A stretch of 64,000 nt of DNA, from assembly GCA_026018925.1 (NCBI GenBank), contig JAKSZU010000050.1, positions 930,001 through 994,000 on the forward strand, given 5' to 3'. The position numbers and the translations under genes are program-made. The stretch is from Tupaia tana (taxonomy: Eukaryota; Chordata; Mammalia; Scandentia; Tupaiidae). Within the stretch, counting starts at the first letter, position 1. Every line of letters begins with the position of its first letter. Shown piece after piece: positions 49,701 to 61,382 of this stretch. The notes beneath the pieces were generated by a model. It was not told the origin of the DNA and did not search any database. It saw nothing but the letters and a program-made list of their open reading frames with translations.

Positions 49701-50212
49701 AGTTTGAGCGAGTAAGTTTAGGGCTACTCTTAGTTTTCGGTTCAGTGATATGGTTGGAGTTAGCCTGGAGGTCAGGTTAGGGTTGGGATTGAGCTTATGG
49801 TGTCCGCCTAGGGTTAGGGTGAGGTGTATGGTTTGATTTAGGCTTCAGGTTAGTTTAGGTTTGAACTTAGTTTGAGGGAGTAAGTTTAAGGCTACTGTTA
49901 GTTTTCGGGAAACTGTTACGGTTGGAGTTAGCGTCAGGGCCAGGTTTGGGTTGGGGTTAAGCATAAGGTGTCCGCCTAGGGTTAGGGTTAGGTCTATGAT
50001 TTGATTTAGGCTTCAGGTTAGGTTAGGTTTGAAATTAGTTTGAGGGAGTCAGTTTAGGGCTACTGTTATTTTTCGGTTAACTGTTACGGTTGGATTAAGC
50101 GTCAGGGTCAGGTTAGGTTTGGGGTTGAGCTTAAGGTGTCCGCCTAGGGTTAGAGTTAGGTGTATGGTTTGATTTAGGCTTCAGGTTAGGTTAGGTTTGA
50201 ACTTAGTTTGAG
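46746..50212 (+). repeat. 4196-bp higher-order unit, second copy (partial)
   Basis: It repeats 42550-46016 at a constant offset of 4196 bp with very few differences, for example TTTTCAGTTTAG near 48230 against TTTTCGGTTTAG near 44034. It stops at about 50212, where GAGGGAG replaces GAGGCAG. The last 0.7 kb of the first unit, including the 5-monomer copy, is absent. Confidence 0.92.
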
Positions 50213-53200
50213 GGAGTAAGTTTAGGGCTACTGTTAGTTTTCGGTTCAGTGTTACGGTTGGATTTAACCTAAGGGTCAGGTTAGGGTTGGGGTTAAGCTT
50301 AAGGTGTCCGCCTAGGGTTAGGGTTAGGTCTATTGTTTGATATAGGCTTCAGGTTAGGTTAGGTTTGAAATTAGTTTGAGGGAGTAAGTTTAGGGCTACT
50401 GTTAGTTTTTGGTTCAGTGTTACATTTGGAGTTAGCGTGAGTGTCCGGTTAGTGTTGGGGTTGAGCTTAAGGTGTCCGCCTAGGGTTAGGGTTAGGTCTG
50501 TGGTTTGAGATAGGCTTCAGGTTAGCTTAGGTTTGAACTTAGTTTGAGTGAGTAAGTTTATGGCTACTCTTAGTTTTTGGTTCAGTGATATGGTTGGAGT
50601 TAGCCTGGAGGTCAGGTTAGGGTTGGGGTTGAGCTTAAGGTGTCCGCCTAGGGTTAGGGTTAGGTGTATGGTTTGATTTAGGCTTCAGGTTAGGTTAGGT
50701 TTGAAGTTAGTTTCAGGAAGTTTAGGGCTACTGTTAGTTTTCGGTTAACTGTTACAGTTGGAGTAAGCGTCAGGGTCAGGTTAGGGGGGGGGTTAAGCAT
50801 AAGGTGTCCGCCTATGGTTAGGATTAGGTCTATGGTTTCATTTAGGCTTCAGGTTAGGTTAGGATTGAACTTAGTTTGAGGGACTAAGTTTAGGGCTACT
50901 GTTAGTTTTCGGTTCAGTGTTACGGTTGGAGATAGCGTCAGGGTCAAGTTAGGGTTGGGGTTGAGATTCAGGTGTCCTCCTAGGGCTAGGGTTAGGTCTA
51001 TGGTTTGAGTTAGGCTTCAGGTTAGGTTAGGTTTGAACTTAGTTTGAGGGAGTAAGTTTAGGCCTATTGTATTTTTCGCTTCAGTGTTACGGTTGGATTT
51101 AGCCTCAGGGTCAGGTTAGGGTTGGGGTTAAGCTTAAGGTGTCTGCCTAGGGTTAGGGTTAGGTGTATGGTTTGATTTAGGCTTCAGGTTATGTTAGGTT
51201 TGAACTTAGTCTGAGGGAGTAAAATTAGGGCAACTGTTAGTTTTCGGTTCAGTGTTACAGTGGGAGTTAGCGTGAGGGTCAGGTTAGGGTTGGGGTTGAG
51301 CTTAAGGTTTCCGCCTAGGGTTAGGTTTAGGTGTATGGTTTGATTTTGGCTTCTGGTTAGGTTAGGTTTGAACTTAGTTTGAGGGAGTAAGTTTAGGGCT
51401 ACTGTTAGTTTTCTGGTAACTGTTACGGTTGGAGTTAGCATCAGGGTCAGGTTAGGGTTGGGATTGAGCTTAAGGTTTCCGCCTAGTGTTAGGGTTAGGT
51501 GTATGGTTTGATTTAGGCTTCAGGTTAGGTTAGGTTTGAACTTAGTTTGACGGAGTAAGTTTAGGGCTACTGTTAGTTTTCGGTTCAGTATTATGGTTGG
51601 AGTTAGCGTCAGGGTCAGGTTAGGGTTGGGGTTAGCTTGAGGTGTCCGCCTAGGGTTAGGGTTAGGTCCATGGTTTGATTTAGGCTCCAGGTTAGGTTAC
51701 GTTTGAACTTAGTTTGAGTGAGTAAGTTTAGGACTACTCTTAGTTTTCGGTTCAGTGTTACGGTTGGAGATAGCGTCAGGGTCAGGTTAGGGTTGGAGTT
51801 GAGCTTAAGGTGTTCGCCTAGGGTTAGGGTTAGGTCTATGATTTGAGTTAGGCTTCAGGTTAGGTTACATTTGAACTTAGTTTGAGCGAGTAAGTTTAGG
51901 GCTACTCTTAGTTTTCGGTTCAGTGATATGGTTGGAGTTAGCCTGGAGGTCAGGTTAGGGTTGGGGTTGAGCTTCAGGTGTCCGCCTAGGGTTAGGGTTA
52001 GGTGTATGGTTTGATTTAGGCTTCAGGTTAGGTTAGGTTTGAACTTAGTTTGAGGGAGTAAGTTTAGGGCTACTGTTAGTTTTCGGTTAACTGTTACGGT
52101 TGGAGTTAGCGTAAGGGCCAGGTTAGGGTTGGGGTTGAGATTAAGGTGTCCGCCTTGGGTTAGGGTTAGGTGTATGGTTTGATTTAGGCTTCAGGTTAGG
52201 TTAGGTTTGAAGTTAGTTTGAGGGAGTAAGTTTAGGGCTACTGTTAGTTTTCGGTTAACTGTTACAGTTGGAGTAAGCGTCAGGGCCAGGTTAGGGTTGG
52301 GGTTGAGATTAAGGTGTCCGCCTAGTGTTAGGGTTAGGTGTATGGTTTGATTTAGGCTTCAGGTTAGGTTAGGTTTGAAGTTAGTTTGAGGGAGTAAGTT
52401 TAGGACTACTGTTAGTTTTCGGTTAACTGTTACAGTTGGAGTAAGCGTCAGGGTCATGGTAGGGTGGGGGTTAAGCATAAGGTGTCCGCCTAGGGTTAGG
52501 GTTAGGTCTATGGTTTCATTTAGGCTTCAGGTTAGGTTAGGATTGAACTTAGTTTGAGGGAGTAAGTTTAGGGCTACTGTTAGTTTTCGGTTCAGTGTTA
52601 CGTTTGGACTTAGCGTGAATGTCCGGTTAGGGTTGGTGTTGAGCTTAAGGTGTCCGCCTAGGGTTAGGTTTAGGTCTGTGGATTGAGTTAGGCTTCAGGT
52701 TAGGTTAGGTTTGAACTTAGTTTGAGGAAGTCAGGTTAGGGCTACACTTAGTTTTCGGTTCAGTGTTACAGTGGGAGTTAGCGTGAGGGTCAGGTTATGG
52801 TTGGGTTTGAACTTCAGGTGTCCGCCTAGGGTTAGGGTTAGGTGTATGGTTTGAGTTAGGCTTCAGGTTAGGTTAGGTTTGAACTTAGTTTGAGGGAGTA
52901 AGTTTAGGGCTACTGTTAGTTTTCGGTTAAGTGTTACGGTTGGAGTAAGCTTCAGGGTCAGGTTAGGTTTGGGGTTGAGCTTAAGGTGTCCGCCTAGGGT
53001 TAGGTTTAGGTGTATGGTTTGATTAAGGCTTCAGGTTAGGTTAGGTTTGAACTTAGTTTGAGGGAGTAAGTTTAGGGCTACTGTTAGTTTTCGGATCAGT
53101 GTTACGGTTGGATTTAGCCTCAGGGTCAGGTTAGGGTTGGGTTTAAGCTTAAGGTGTCCGCCTAGGGTTAGGGTTAGTTCTATTGTTTGAGTTAGGCTTC

Positions 53201-53699
53201 AGGTTAGGTTAGGTTTGAACTTAGTTTGAGGGAGACAGTTTAGTGCTACTGTTAGTTTTCGTTTAACTGTTACGGTTGGAGTAAGCGTCAGGGTCAGGTT
53301 AAGGTGGAGGTTAAGCATAAGTTGTCCGCCTATGGTTAGGGTTATTTCTATGGTTTCATTTAGGCTTCAGGTTAGGTTAGGATTGAACTTAGTTTGACGA
53401 GTAAGTTTAGGGCTACTGTTAGTTTTCGGTTCAATGTTACGTTTGGAGTTAGTGTGAGGGTCCGGTTAGGGTTGGGGTTGAGCTTAAGGTGTCGGCCTAG
53501 GGTTCGGTTTAGGTCTGTGGTTTGAGATAGGCTTCAGATTAGGTTAAGTTTGAACTTAGTTTGAGGGAGTAAATTTAGTGCTACTGTTAATTTTCGGTTC
53601 AGTGTTACGGTTGGAGATAGCGTCAGGGTCAGGTTAGGGTTGGGGTTGAGCTTCAGGTGTCCGCCTAGGGTTAGGGTTAGGTCTATGGTTTGAGTTAGG
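50213..53699 (+). repeat. Satellite monomers without a long near-identical copy
   Basis: About 21 monomers of several subtypes. Short blocks resemble 16500-16900 (TTACATTTGGAG, GTGTCCGG) and 30360-30740 (the 4-bp-short centre at 50709 and nine G at 50784). The segment 51180-51480 resembles 28872-29130. I found no copy longer than about 1 kb. No gene is present. Confidence 0.8.
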
Positions 53700-54576
53700 C
53701 TTCAGGTTAGGTTAGGTTTGAACTTAGTATGAGCGAGTAGGTTTAGGGCTACTCTTAGTTTTCGGTTCAGTGATATGGTTGGAGTTAGCCTGGAGGTCAG
53801 GTTAGGTTTGGGGTTGAGCTTAAGGTGTCCGCCTAGGGTTAGGGTTAGGTCTATGGTTTCATTTAGGCTTCAGGTTAGGTTAGGATTGAACCTAGTTTGA
53901 GGGACTAAGTTTAGGGCTACTGTTAGTTTTCGGTTCAGTGTTATGGTTGGAGATAGCGTCAGGGTCAAGTTAGGGTTGGGGTTGAGATTCAGGTGTCCGC
54001 CTATGGCTAGGGTTAGGTCTATGGTTTGAGTTAGGCTTCAGGTTAGGTTAGGTTTGAACTTAGTTTGACGGAGTAAGTTTAGGCCTATTGTATTTTTCGG
54101 TTCAGTGTTACGGTTGGTTTTAGCCTCAGGGTTGGTTAGGGTTGGGGTTAAGCTTAAGGTGTCCACCTAGGGTTAGGGTTAGGTGTATGGTTTGATTTAG
54201 GCTTCAGGTTAGGTTCGGTTTGAACTTAGTTTGAGGGAGTAAGTTTAGGGCTACTGTTAGTTTTCGTTTAAGTGTTACGGTTGGAGTAAGCGTCAGGGTT
54301 AGGTTAGGGTGGGGGTTAAGCATAAGGTGTCCGCCTAGGGTTAGGGTTAGGTCTATGGTTTGAGTTAGGCTTCAGGTTAGGTTAGGTTTGAACTTAGTCT
54401 GAGGGAGTAAAATTAGGGCTACGGTTAGTTTTCGGTTCAGTGTTACGGTTGGAGTTAGCGTGAGGGTCTGGTTAGGGTTGGGGTTGAGCTTAAGGTGTCC
54501 GCCTAGGGTTAGGGTTAAGGGTATGGTTTGATTTTGGCTTCTGGTTAGGTTAGGTTTGAACTTAGTTTGAGGGAGT
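53700..54576 (+). repeat. Block copied from the 48334-49210 type
   Basis: The offset is 5366 bp (32 monomers less 10 bp). Shared markers are TTAGTATGAGCG, TGAACCTAG, TTTGACGGAG, CAGGGTTGGTTAGG and AAAATTAGGG. At about 54570 this copy changes to two monomers with TTCTGGTAAC and GGTTTCCACC. Those resemble 21700-21800 instead, and the earlier type then resumes with TTTTCCGTTCAG. Confidence 0.83.
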
Positions 54577-57500
54577 AAGTTTAGGGCTACTGTTAGTTTT
54601 CTGGTAACTGTTACAGTTGGAGTTAGCGTCAGGGTCAGGTTAGGGTTGGGGTTGAGCTTAAGGTTTCCACCTAGTGTTAGGGTTAGGTGTATGGTTTGAT
54701 TTAGGCTTCAGGTTAGGTTAGGTTTGAACTTAGTTTGAGGGAGTAAGTTTAGGGCTACTGTTAGTTTTCCGTTCAGTATTATGGTTGGAGTTAGCGTCAG
54801 GGTCAGGTTAGGGTTGGGGTTAGCTTGAGGTGTCCGCCTCTGGTTAGGGTTAGGTCCATGGTTTGATTTAGGCTCCAGGTTAGGTTACGTTTGAACTTAG
54901 TTTGAGTGAGTAAGTTTAGGGCTACTGTTAGTTTTCGGTTCAGTGTTACGGTTGGAGATAGCGTCAGGGTCAGGTTAGGGTTGGGGTTGAGCTTCAGGTG
55001 TCCGCCTATTGTTAGGGTTAGGTCTATGATTTGAGTTAGGCTTCAAGTTAGGTTATGTTTGAACTTAGTTTGAGCGAGTAAGTTTAGGGCTACTCTTAGT
55101 TTTCGGTTCAGTGATATGTTTGGAGTTAGCCTGGAGGTCAGGTTAGGGTTGGGGTTGAGCTTAAGCTGTCCTCCTAGGGTTAGGGTTATGTGTATGTTTT
55201 GACATAGGCTTCAGGTGAGGTTAGGTTTGAACTTAGTTTGAGGGAGTAAGTTTAGGGCTACTGTTAGTTTTCGTTTAACTGTTACGGTTGGAGTAAGCGT
55301 CAGGGTCAGGTTAGGTTGGGGGTTAAGCATGAGGTGTCCACCTAGGGTAAGGGTTAGGTCTATGGTTTCATTTAGGCTTCAGGTTAGGTTAGGTTTGAAC
55401 TTAGTTTGAGGGAGTAAGTTTAGGGCTACTGTTAGTTTTCGGTTCAGTGTTACGGTTGGAGTTAGCGTGAGGGTCAGGTTAGTGTTGGGTTTGAACTTCA
55501 GGTGTCCGCCTAGGGTTAGGGTTAGGTCTATGGTTTGAGTTAGGCTTCAGGTTAGGTTAGGTTTGAACTTAGTCTGAGGGAGTAAAATTAGGCCTACTGT
55601 TATTTTTCGGTTCAGTGTTACGGTTGGAGTTAGCGTGAGGGTCAGGTTAGGGTTGGGGTTGGGCTTAAGGTGTCCGCCTAGGGTTAGGGTTAGGTGTATG
55701 GTTTGATTTAGGCTTCAGGTTAGGTTAGGTTTGAACTTAGTTTGAGGGAGTAAGTTTAGGGCTACTGTTAGTTTTCGGGAAACTGTTACGGTTGGAGTTA
55801 GCCTCAGGGCCAGGTTAGGGTTGGGGTTGAGCTTCAGGTGTCCGCCTAGGGTAAGGGTTAGGTCTATGTTTGAGTTAGGCTTCAGGTTAGGTTAGGTTTG
55901 AAGTTAGTTTGTGGGAGTAAGTTCAGGGCTACTGTTAGTTTTCGGTTAACTGTTACAGTTGGACTAAGCGTCAGGGTCAGGTTAGGGTGGGGGTTAAGCA
56001 TAAGGTTTCCGCCTAGGGTTAGGGTTAGGTCTATGGTTTCATTTAGGCTTCAGGTTAGGTTAGGATTGAACTTAGTTTGAGGGAGTAAGTTTAGGGCTAC
56101 TGTTAGTTTTCGGTTCAGTGTTCCGGTTGGATTTAGCCTCATGGTCAGGTTAGGGTTGGGGTTAAGCTTAAGGTGTCCGCCTAGTGTTAGGGTTAGGTGT
56201 ATGGTTTCATTTAGGCTTCAGGTTAGGTTAGGATTGAATTTAGTTTGAGGGAGTAAGTTTAGGGCTACTGTTAGTTTTCGGTTCAGTGTTACGGTTGGAG
56301 ATAGCGTCAGGGTCAAGTTAGGGTTGGGGTTGAGATTCAGGTGTCCGCCTAGGGCTAGGGTTAGGTCTATATTTGAGTTAGGCTTCAGGTTAGGTTAGGT
56401 TTGAACTTAGTTTGAGGGAGTAAGTTTAGGCCTATTGTATTTTTCTGTTCAGTGTTACCGTTGGATTTAGCCTCACGGTCAGGTTAGGGTTGGGGTTAAG
56501 CTTAAGGTGTCCGCCTAGGGTTAGGTTTAGGTGTATGGTTTGATTTAGGCTTCAGGTTAGGTTAGGTTTAAACTTAGTTTGAGGGAGTAAGTTTAGGGCT
56601 ACTGTTAGTTTTCGTTTAAGTGTTACGGTTGGAGTAAGCGTCAGGGTTAGGTTAGGGTGGGGGTTAAGCATAAGGTGTCCGCCTAGGGTTAGGGTTAGGT
56701 CTATGGTTTCATTTAGGCTTTAGGTTAGGTTAGGATTGAACTTAGTTTGAGGGAGTAAGTTTAGGGCTACTGTTAGTTTTCGGTTCAGTGTTACGGTTGG
56801 AGTTAGCGTGAGGGTTAGGTTAGTGTTGGGTTTGAACTTCAGGTGTCCGCCTAGGGATAGGGTTAGGTCTATGGTTTGAGTTAGGCTTCAGGTTAGGTTA
56901 GGTTTGAACTTAGTCTGAGGGAGTAAGTTTAGGGCTACTGTTAGTTTTCGGTTCAGTGTTACGGTTGGAGTTAGCGTGAGGGTCAGGTTAGTGTTGGGTT
57001 TGAACTTCAGGTGTCCGCCTAGTTTTAGGTTTAGGTGTATGGTTTGATTTAGGCTTCAGGTTAGGTTAGGTTTGAACTTAGTTTGAGGGAGTAAGTTTAG
57101 GGCTACTGTTAATTTTCGTTTAACTGTTACGGTTGGAGTAAGCGTCAGGGTTAGGTTATGGTGGGGTTTAAGCATAAGGTGTCCGCCTAGGTTTAGTGTT
57201 AGGACTATGGTTTCATTTAGGCTTCAGGTTAGGTTAGGATTGAACTTAGTTTGAGGGAGTAAGTTTAGGGCTACTGTTAGTTTTCGGTTCAGTGTTATGG
57301 TTGGATTTAACCTCAGGGTCAGGTTAGGGTTGGGGTTAAGCTTAAGGTGTCCGCCTAGGGTTAGGGTTAGGTCTATTGTTTGATTTAGGCTTCAGGTTAG
57401 GTTAGGTTTGAACTTAGTTTGAGGGAGTAAGTTTAGGGCTACTGTTAGTTTTTGGTTCAGTGTTACATTTGGAGTTAGCGTGAGTGTCCGGTTAGGGTTG

Positions 57501-57856
57501 GGGTTGAGCTGAAGGGGTCCGCCTAGGGTTAGGGTTAGGTCTGTGGTTTGAGATAGGCTTCATGTTAGGTTAGGTTTGAACTTAGTTTGAGGAAGTAAGT
57601 TTAGGGCTACTGTTAGTTTTCTGGTAACTATTACGGTTGGAGTTAGCGTCAGGGACAGGTTAGGGTTGGGGTTGAGCTTAAGGTTTCCGCCTAGTGTTAG
57701 TGTTAGGTGTATGGTTTGATTTAGGCTTCAGGTTAGGTTAGGTATGAACTTAGTTTGAGGGAGTAAGTTTAGGGCTACTGTTATTTTTCGGTTCAGTATT
57801 ATGGTTGGAGTTAGCGTCAGGGTCAGGTTAGGGTTGGGGTTAGCTTGAGGTGTCCG
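54577..57856 (+). repeat. Patchwork of blocks from several upstream types
   Basis: From left to right: two monomers of the 21.7-kb type; 54878-56232, the partner of 39275-40629; 56230-56775, matching 30560-31105 (offset 25670 bp, with CTATTGTATTTTTC and GTTACCGTTGG); about 57010-57560, matching 43422-43972 (offset 13588 bp, CCTAGTTTTAGG); about 57580-57720, like 34435-34560 (GAGGAAG, GGTAACTATTACGG); then a monomer matching 40590-40745. No gene is present. Confidence 0.8.
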
Positions 57857-60800
57857 CCTCTGGTTAGGGTTAGGTCCATGGTTTGATTTAGGCTCCAGGT
57901 TAGGTTACGTTTGAACTTAGTTTGAGTGAGTAAGTTTAGGACTACTGTTAGTTTTCGGTTCAGTGTTACGGTTGGAGATAGCGTCAGGGTAAGGTTAGGG
58001 TTGGGGTTGTGCTTCAGGTGTCCACCTAGGGTTAGGGTTAGGTCTCTGGTTTGATTTAGGCTTCAGGTTAGGTTACGTTTGAACTTAGTTTGAGTGAGTA
58101 AGTGTAGGGCTACTGTTAGTTTTCGGTTTAGTGTTACGGTTGGAGATAGCGTCAGGGTCAGGTTAGGTTTGGGGTTGAGCTTCAGGTGTCCGACTATTGT
58201 TAGGGTTAGGTCTATGATTTGAGTTAGGCTTCAGGTTAGGTTAGGTTTGAACTCAGTTTGAGCGAGTAAGTTTAGGGCTACTCTTAGTTTTCGGTTTAGT
58301 GATATGGTTGGAGTTAGCCTGGAGGTCAGGTTAGGGTTGGGGTTGAGCTTAAGGTGTCCGCCTAGGGTTAGGGTTAGGTGTATGGTTTGATTTAGGCTTC
58401 AGGTTAGGTTAGGTTTGAACTTAGTTTGAGGGAGTAAGTTTAGGGCTACTCTTAGTTTTCGGGAAACTGTTACGGTTGGAGTTAGCGTCAGGGCCAGGAT
58501 AGGGTTGCGGTTGAGATTCAGGTGTCCGCCTAGTGTTAGGGTTAGGTGTATGGTTTGATTTAGGATTCAGGTTAGGTTAGGTTTGAAGTTAGTTTGAGGG
58601 AGTAAGTTTAGGGCTACTGTTAGTTTTCTGTTAACTGTTACAGTTGGAGTAAGCGTCAGGGTCAGGGTAGGGTGGGGGTTAAGCATAAGGTGTCCGCCTA
58701 TCGTTAGGGTTAGGTCTATGATTTGATTTAGGCTTCAGGTTAGGTTAGGTTTGAACTTAGTTTGAGGGAGTCAGTTTAGGGCTACTGTTAGTTTTCGGGT
58801 AACTGTTACTGTTGGAGTAAGCGTCAGGGTCTGGTTAGGTTTGGGGTTGAGCTTAAGGTGTCCGCCTAGGGTTAGGGTTAGGTGTATGGTTTGATTTAGG
58901 CTTCAGGTTATGTTAGGTTTGCACTTAGTTTGAGGGAGTAATTTTAGGGCTACTGTTAGTTTTCGTTTAACTGTTACGGTTGGAGTAAGCGTCAGGGTCA
59001 GGTTAGGGTGGGGGTTAAGCATAAGGTGTCCGCCTAGGGTTAGGGTTAGGTCTATGGTTTCATTTTGGCTTCAGGTTAGGTTAGGATTGAACTTAGTTTG
59101 AGGGAGTAAGTTTAGGGCTACTGTTAGTTTTCGGTTCAGTGTTACGTTTGGAGTTAGCGTGAGGGTCCTTTTAGGGTTTGTGTTGAGCTTAAGGTGTCCG
59201 CCTAGGGTTAGGGTTAGGTCTGTGGTTTGAGTTAGGCTTCAGGTTAGGTTAGGTTTGAACTTAGTTTGAGGGAGTAAGTTTAGGGCTACTGTTAGTTTTC
59301 GGCTCAGTGTTACGGTGGGAGTTAGCGTGAGGGTCAGGTTAGGGTTGGGTTTGAACTTCCGGTGTCCGCCTAGGGTTAGGGTTAGGTGTATGGTTTGATT
59401 TAGGCTTCAGGTTAGGTTAGGTTTGAACTTAGTTTGAGGCAGTAAGTTTAGGGCTACTGTTAGTTTTCGGTTAAGTGTTACGGTTGGAGTAAGCGTCAGG
59501 GTCAGGTTAGGTTTGGGGTTGAGCTTAAGGTGTCCGCCTAGGGTTAGGGTTAGGTGTACGGTTTGATTTAGGCTTCAGGTTAGGTTAGGTTTGAACTTAG
59601 TTTGAGGGAGCAAGTTTAGGGCTACTGTTAGTTTTCGGTTCAGTGTTACGGTTGGAGATAGCGTCAGGGTCAGGTTAGGGTTGGGTTTGAGCTTCAGGTG
59701 TCCGCCTAGTGTTAGGGTTAGGTGTATGGTTTGATTTAGGCTTCAGGTTAGGTTAGGTTTGAAGTTAGTTTGAGGGAGTAAGTTTAGGGCTACTGTTAGT
59801 TTTCGGTTCAGTATTATGGTTTGAGTTAGCGTCAGGGTCAGGTTAGGGTTGGGGTTAGCTTGAGGTGTCCGCCTAGGGTTAGGGTTAGGTCCATGGTTTG
59901 ATTTAGGCTCCTGGTTAGGTTTGGTTTGAACTTAGTTTGAGTGAGTAAGTTTAGGGCTACTGTTAGTTTTCGGTTCAGTGTTACGGTTGGAGATAGCGTC
60001 AGGGTCAGGTTAGCGTTGGAGTGTAGCTTAAGGTGTCCGCCTAGGGTTAGGGTTAGGTCCGTGGTTTGATTTAGGCTCCAGGTTAGGTTACGTTTGAACT
60101 TAGTTTGAGTGAGTAAGTTTAGGACTATTGTTAGTTTTCGGTTCAGTGTTACGGTTGGAGATAGCGTCAGGGTCAGGTTAGGGTTGGGGTTGAGCTTCAG
60201 GTGTCCGCCTAGGGTTAGGGTTAGGTCTCTGGTTTGATTTAGGCTTCAGGTTAGGTTACGTTTGAACTTAGTTTGAGTGAGTAAGTTTAGGGCTACTGTT
60301 AGTTTTCGGTTTAGTGTTACGGTTGGAGATAGCGTCAGGGTCAGGTTAGGGTTGGGTTTGAACTTCAGGTGTCCGCCTAGTTTTAGGGTTAGGTGTATGG
60401 TTTGTTTTAGGCTTCAGGTTAGGTTAGGTTTGAACTTAGTTTGAGGGAGTAAGTTTAGGGCTACTGTTAATTTTCGTTTAACTGTTACGGTTGGAGTAAG
60501 CGTCAGGGTTAGGTTATGGTGGGGTTTAAGCATAAGGTGTCCGCCTAGGTTTAGGGTTAGGACTATGGTTTCATTTAGGCTTCAGGTTAGGTTAGGATTG
60601 AACTTAGTTTGAGGGAGTAAGTTTAGGGCTACTGTTAGTTTTCGGTTCAGTGTTATGGTTGGATTTAACCTCAGGGTCAGGTTAGGGTTGGGGTTAAGCT
60701 TAAGGTGTCCGCCTAGGGTTAGGGTTAGGTCTATTGTTTGATTTAGGCTTCAGGTTAGGTTAGGTTTGAACTTAGTTTGAGGGAGTAAGTTTAGGGCTAC

Positions 60801-61382
60801 TGTTAGTTTTTGGTTCAGTGTTACATTTGGAGTTAGCGTGAGTGTCCGGTTAGGGTTGGGGTTGAGCTGAAGGTGTCCGCCTAGGGTTAGGGTTAGGTCT
60901 GTGGTTTGAGATAGGCTTCAGGTTAGGTTAGGTTTGAACTTAGTTTGAGTGAGTAAGTTTATGGCTACTGTTAGTTTTCGGTTTAGTGTTACGGTTGGAG
61001 ATTGCGTCAGGGTCAGGTTAGGGTTGGGGTTGAGCTTCAGGTGTCCGCCTATTGTTAGTGTTAGGTCTATGATTTGAGTTAGGCTTCAGGTTAGGTTAGG
61101 TTTGAACTTAGTATGAGCGAGTAGGTTTAGGGCTACTCTTAGTTTTCGGTTCAGTGATATGGTTGGAGTTAGCCTGGAGGTCAGGTTAGGGTTGGGGTTG
61201 AGCTTAAGGTGTCCGCCTAGGGTTAGGGTTAGGTCTATGGTTTCATTTAGGCTTCAGGTTAGGTTAGGATTGAACCTAGTTTGAGGGACTAAGTTTAGGG
61301 CTACTGTTAGTTTTCGGTTCAGTGTTATGGTTGGAGTTAGCGTCAGGGTCAGGTTAGGGTTGGGGTTAGCTTGAGGTGTCCG
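57857..61382 (+). repeat. 3526-bp higher-order unit, first tandem copy (21 monomers)
   Basis: It runs from CCTCTGGTTA at 57857 to the next CCTCTGGTTA at 61383. Inside are the CCTATCGTTA, GTCCTTTTAGGG, AACTTCCGGTG, GGAGCAAG, TTAGCGTTGGAG and CCTAGTTTTAGG markers in the same order as at 40911-44390. The unit ends by passing from a TGAACCTAG monomer into GGAGTTAGCG and GGTTAGCTTGAGG, the junction with the next copy. Confidence 0.92.
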
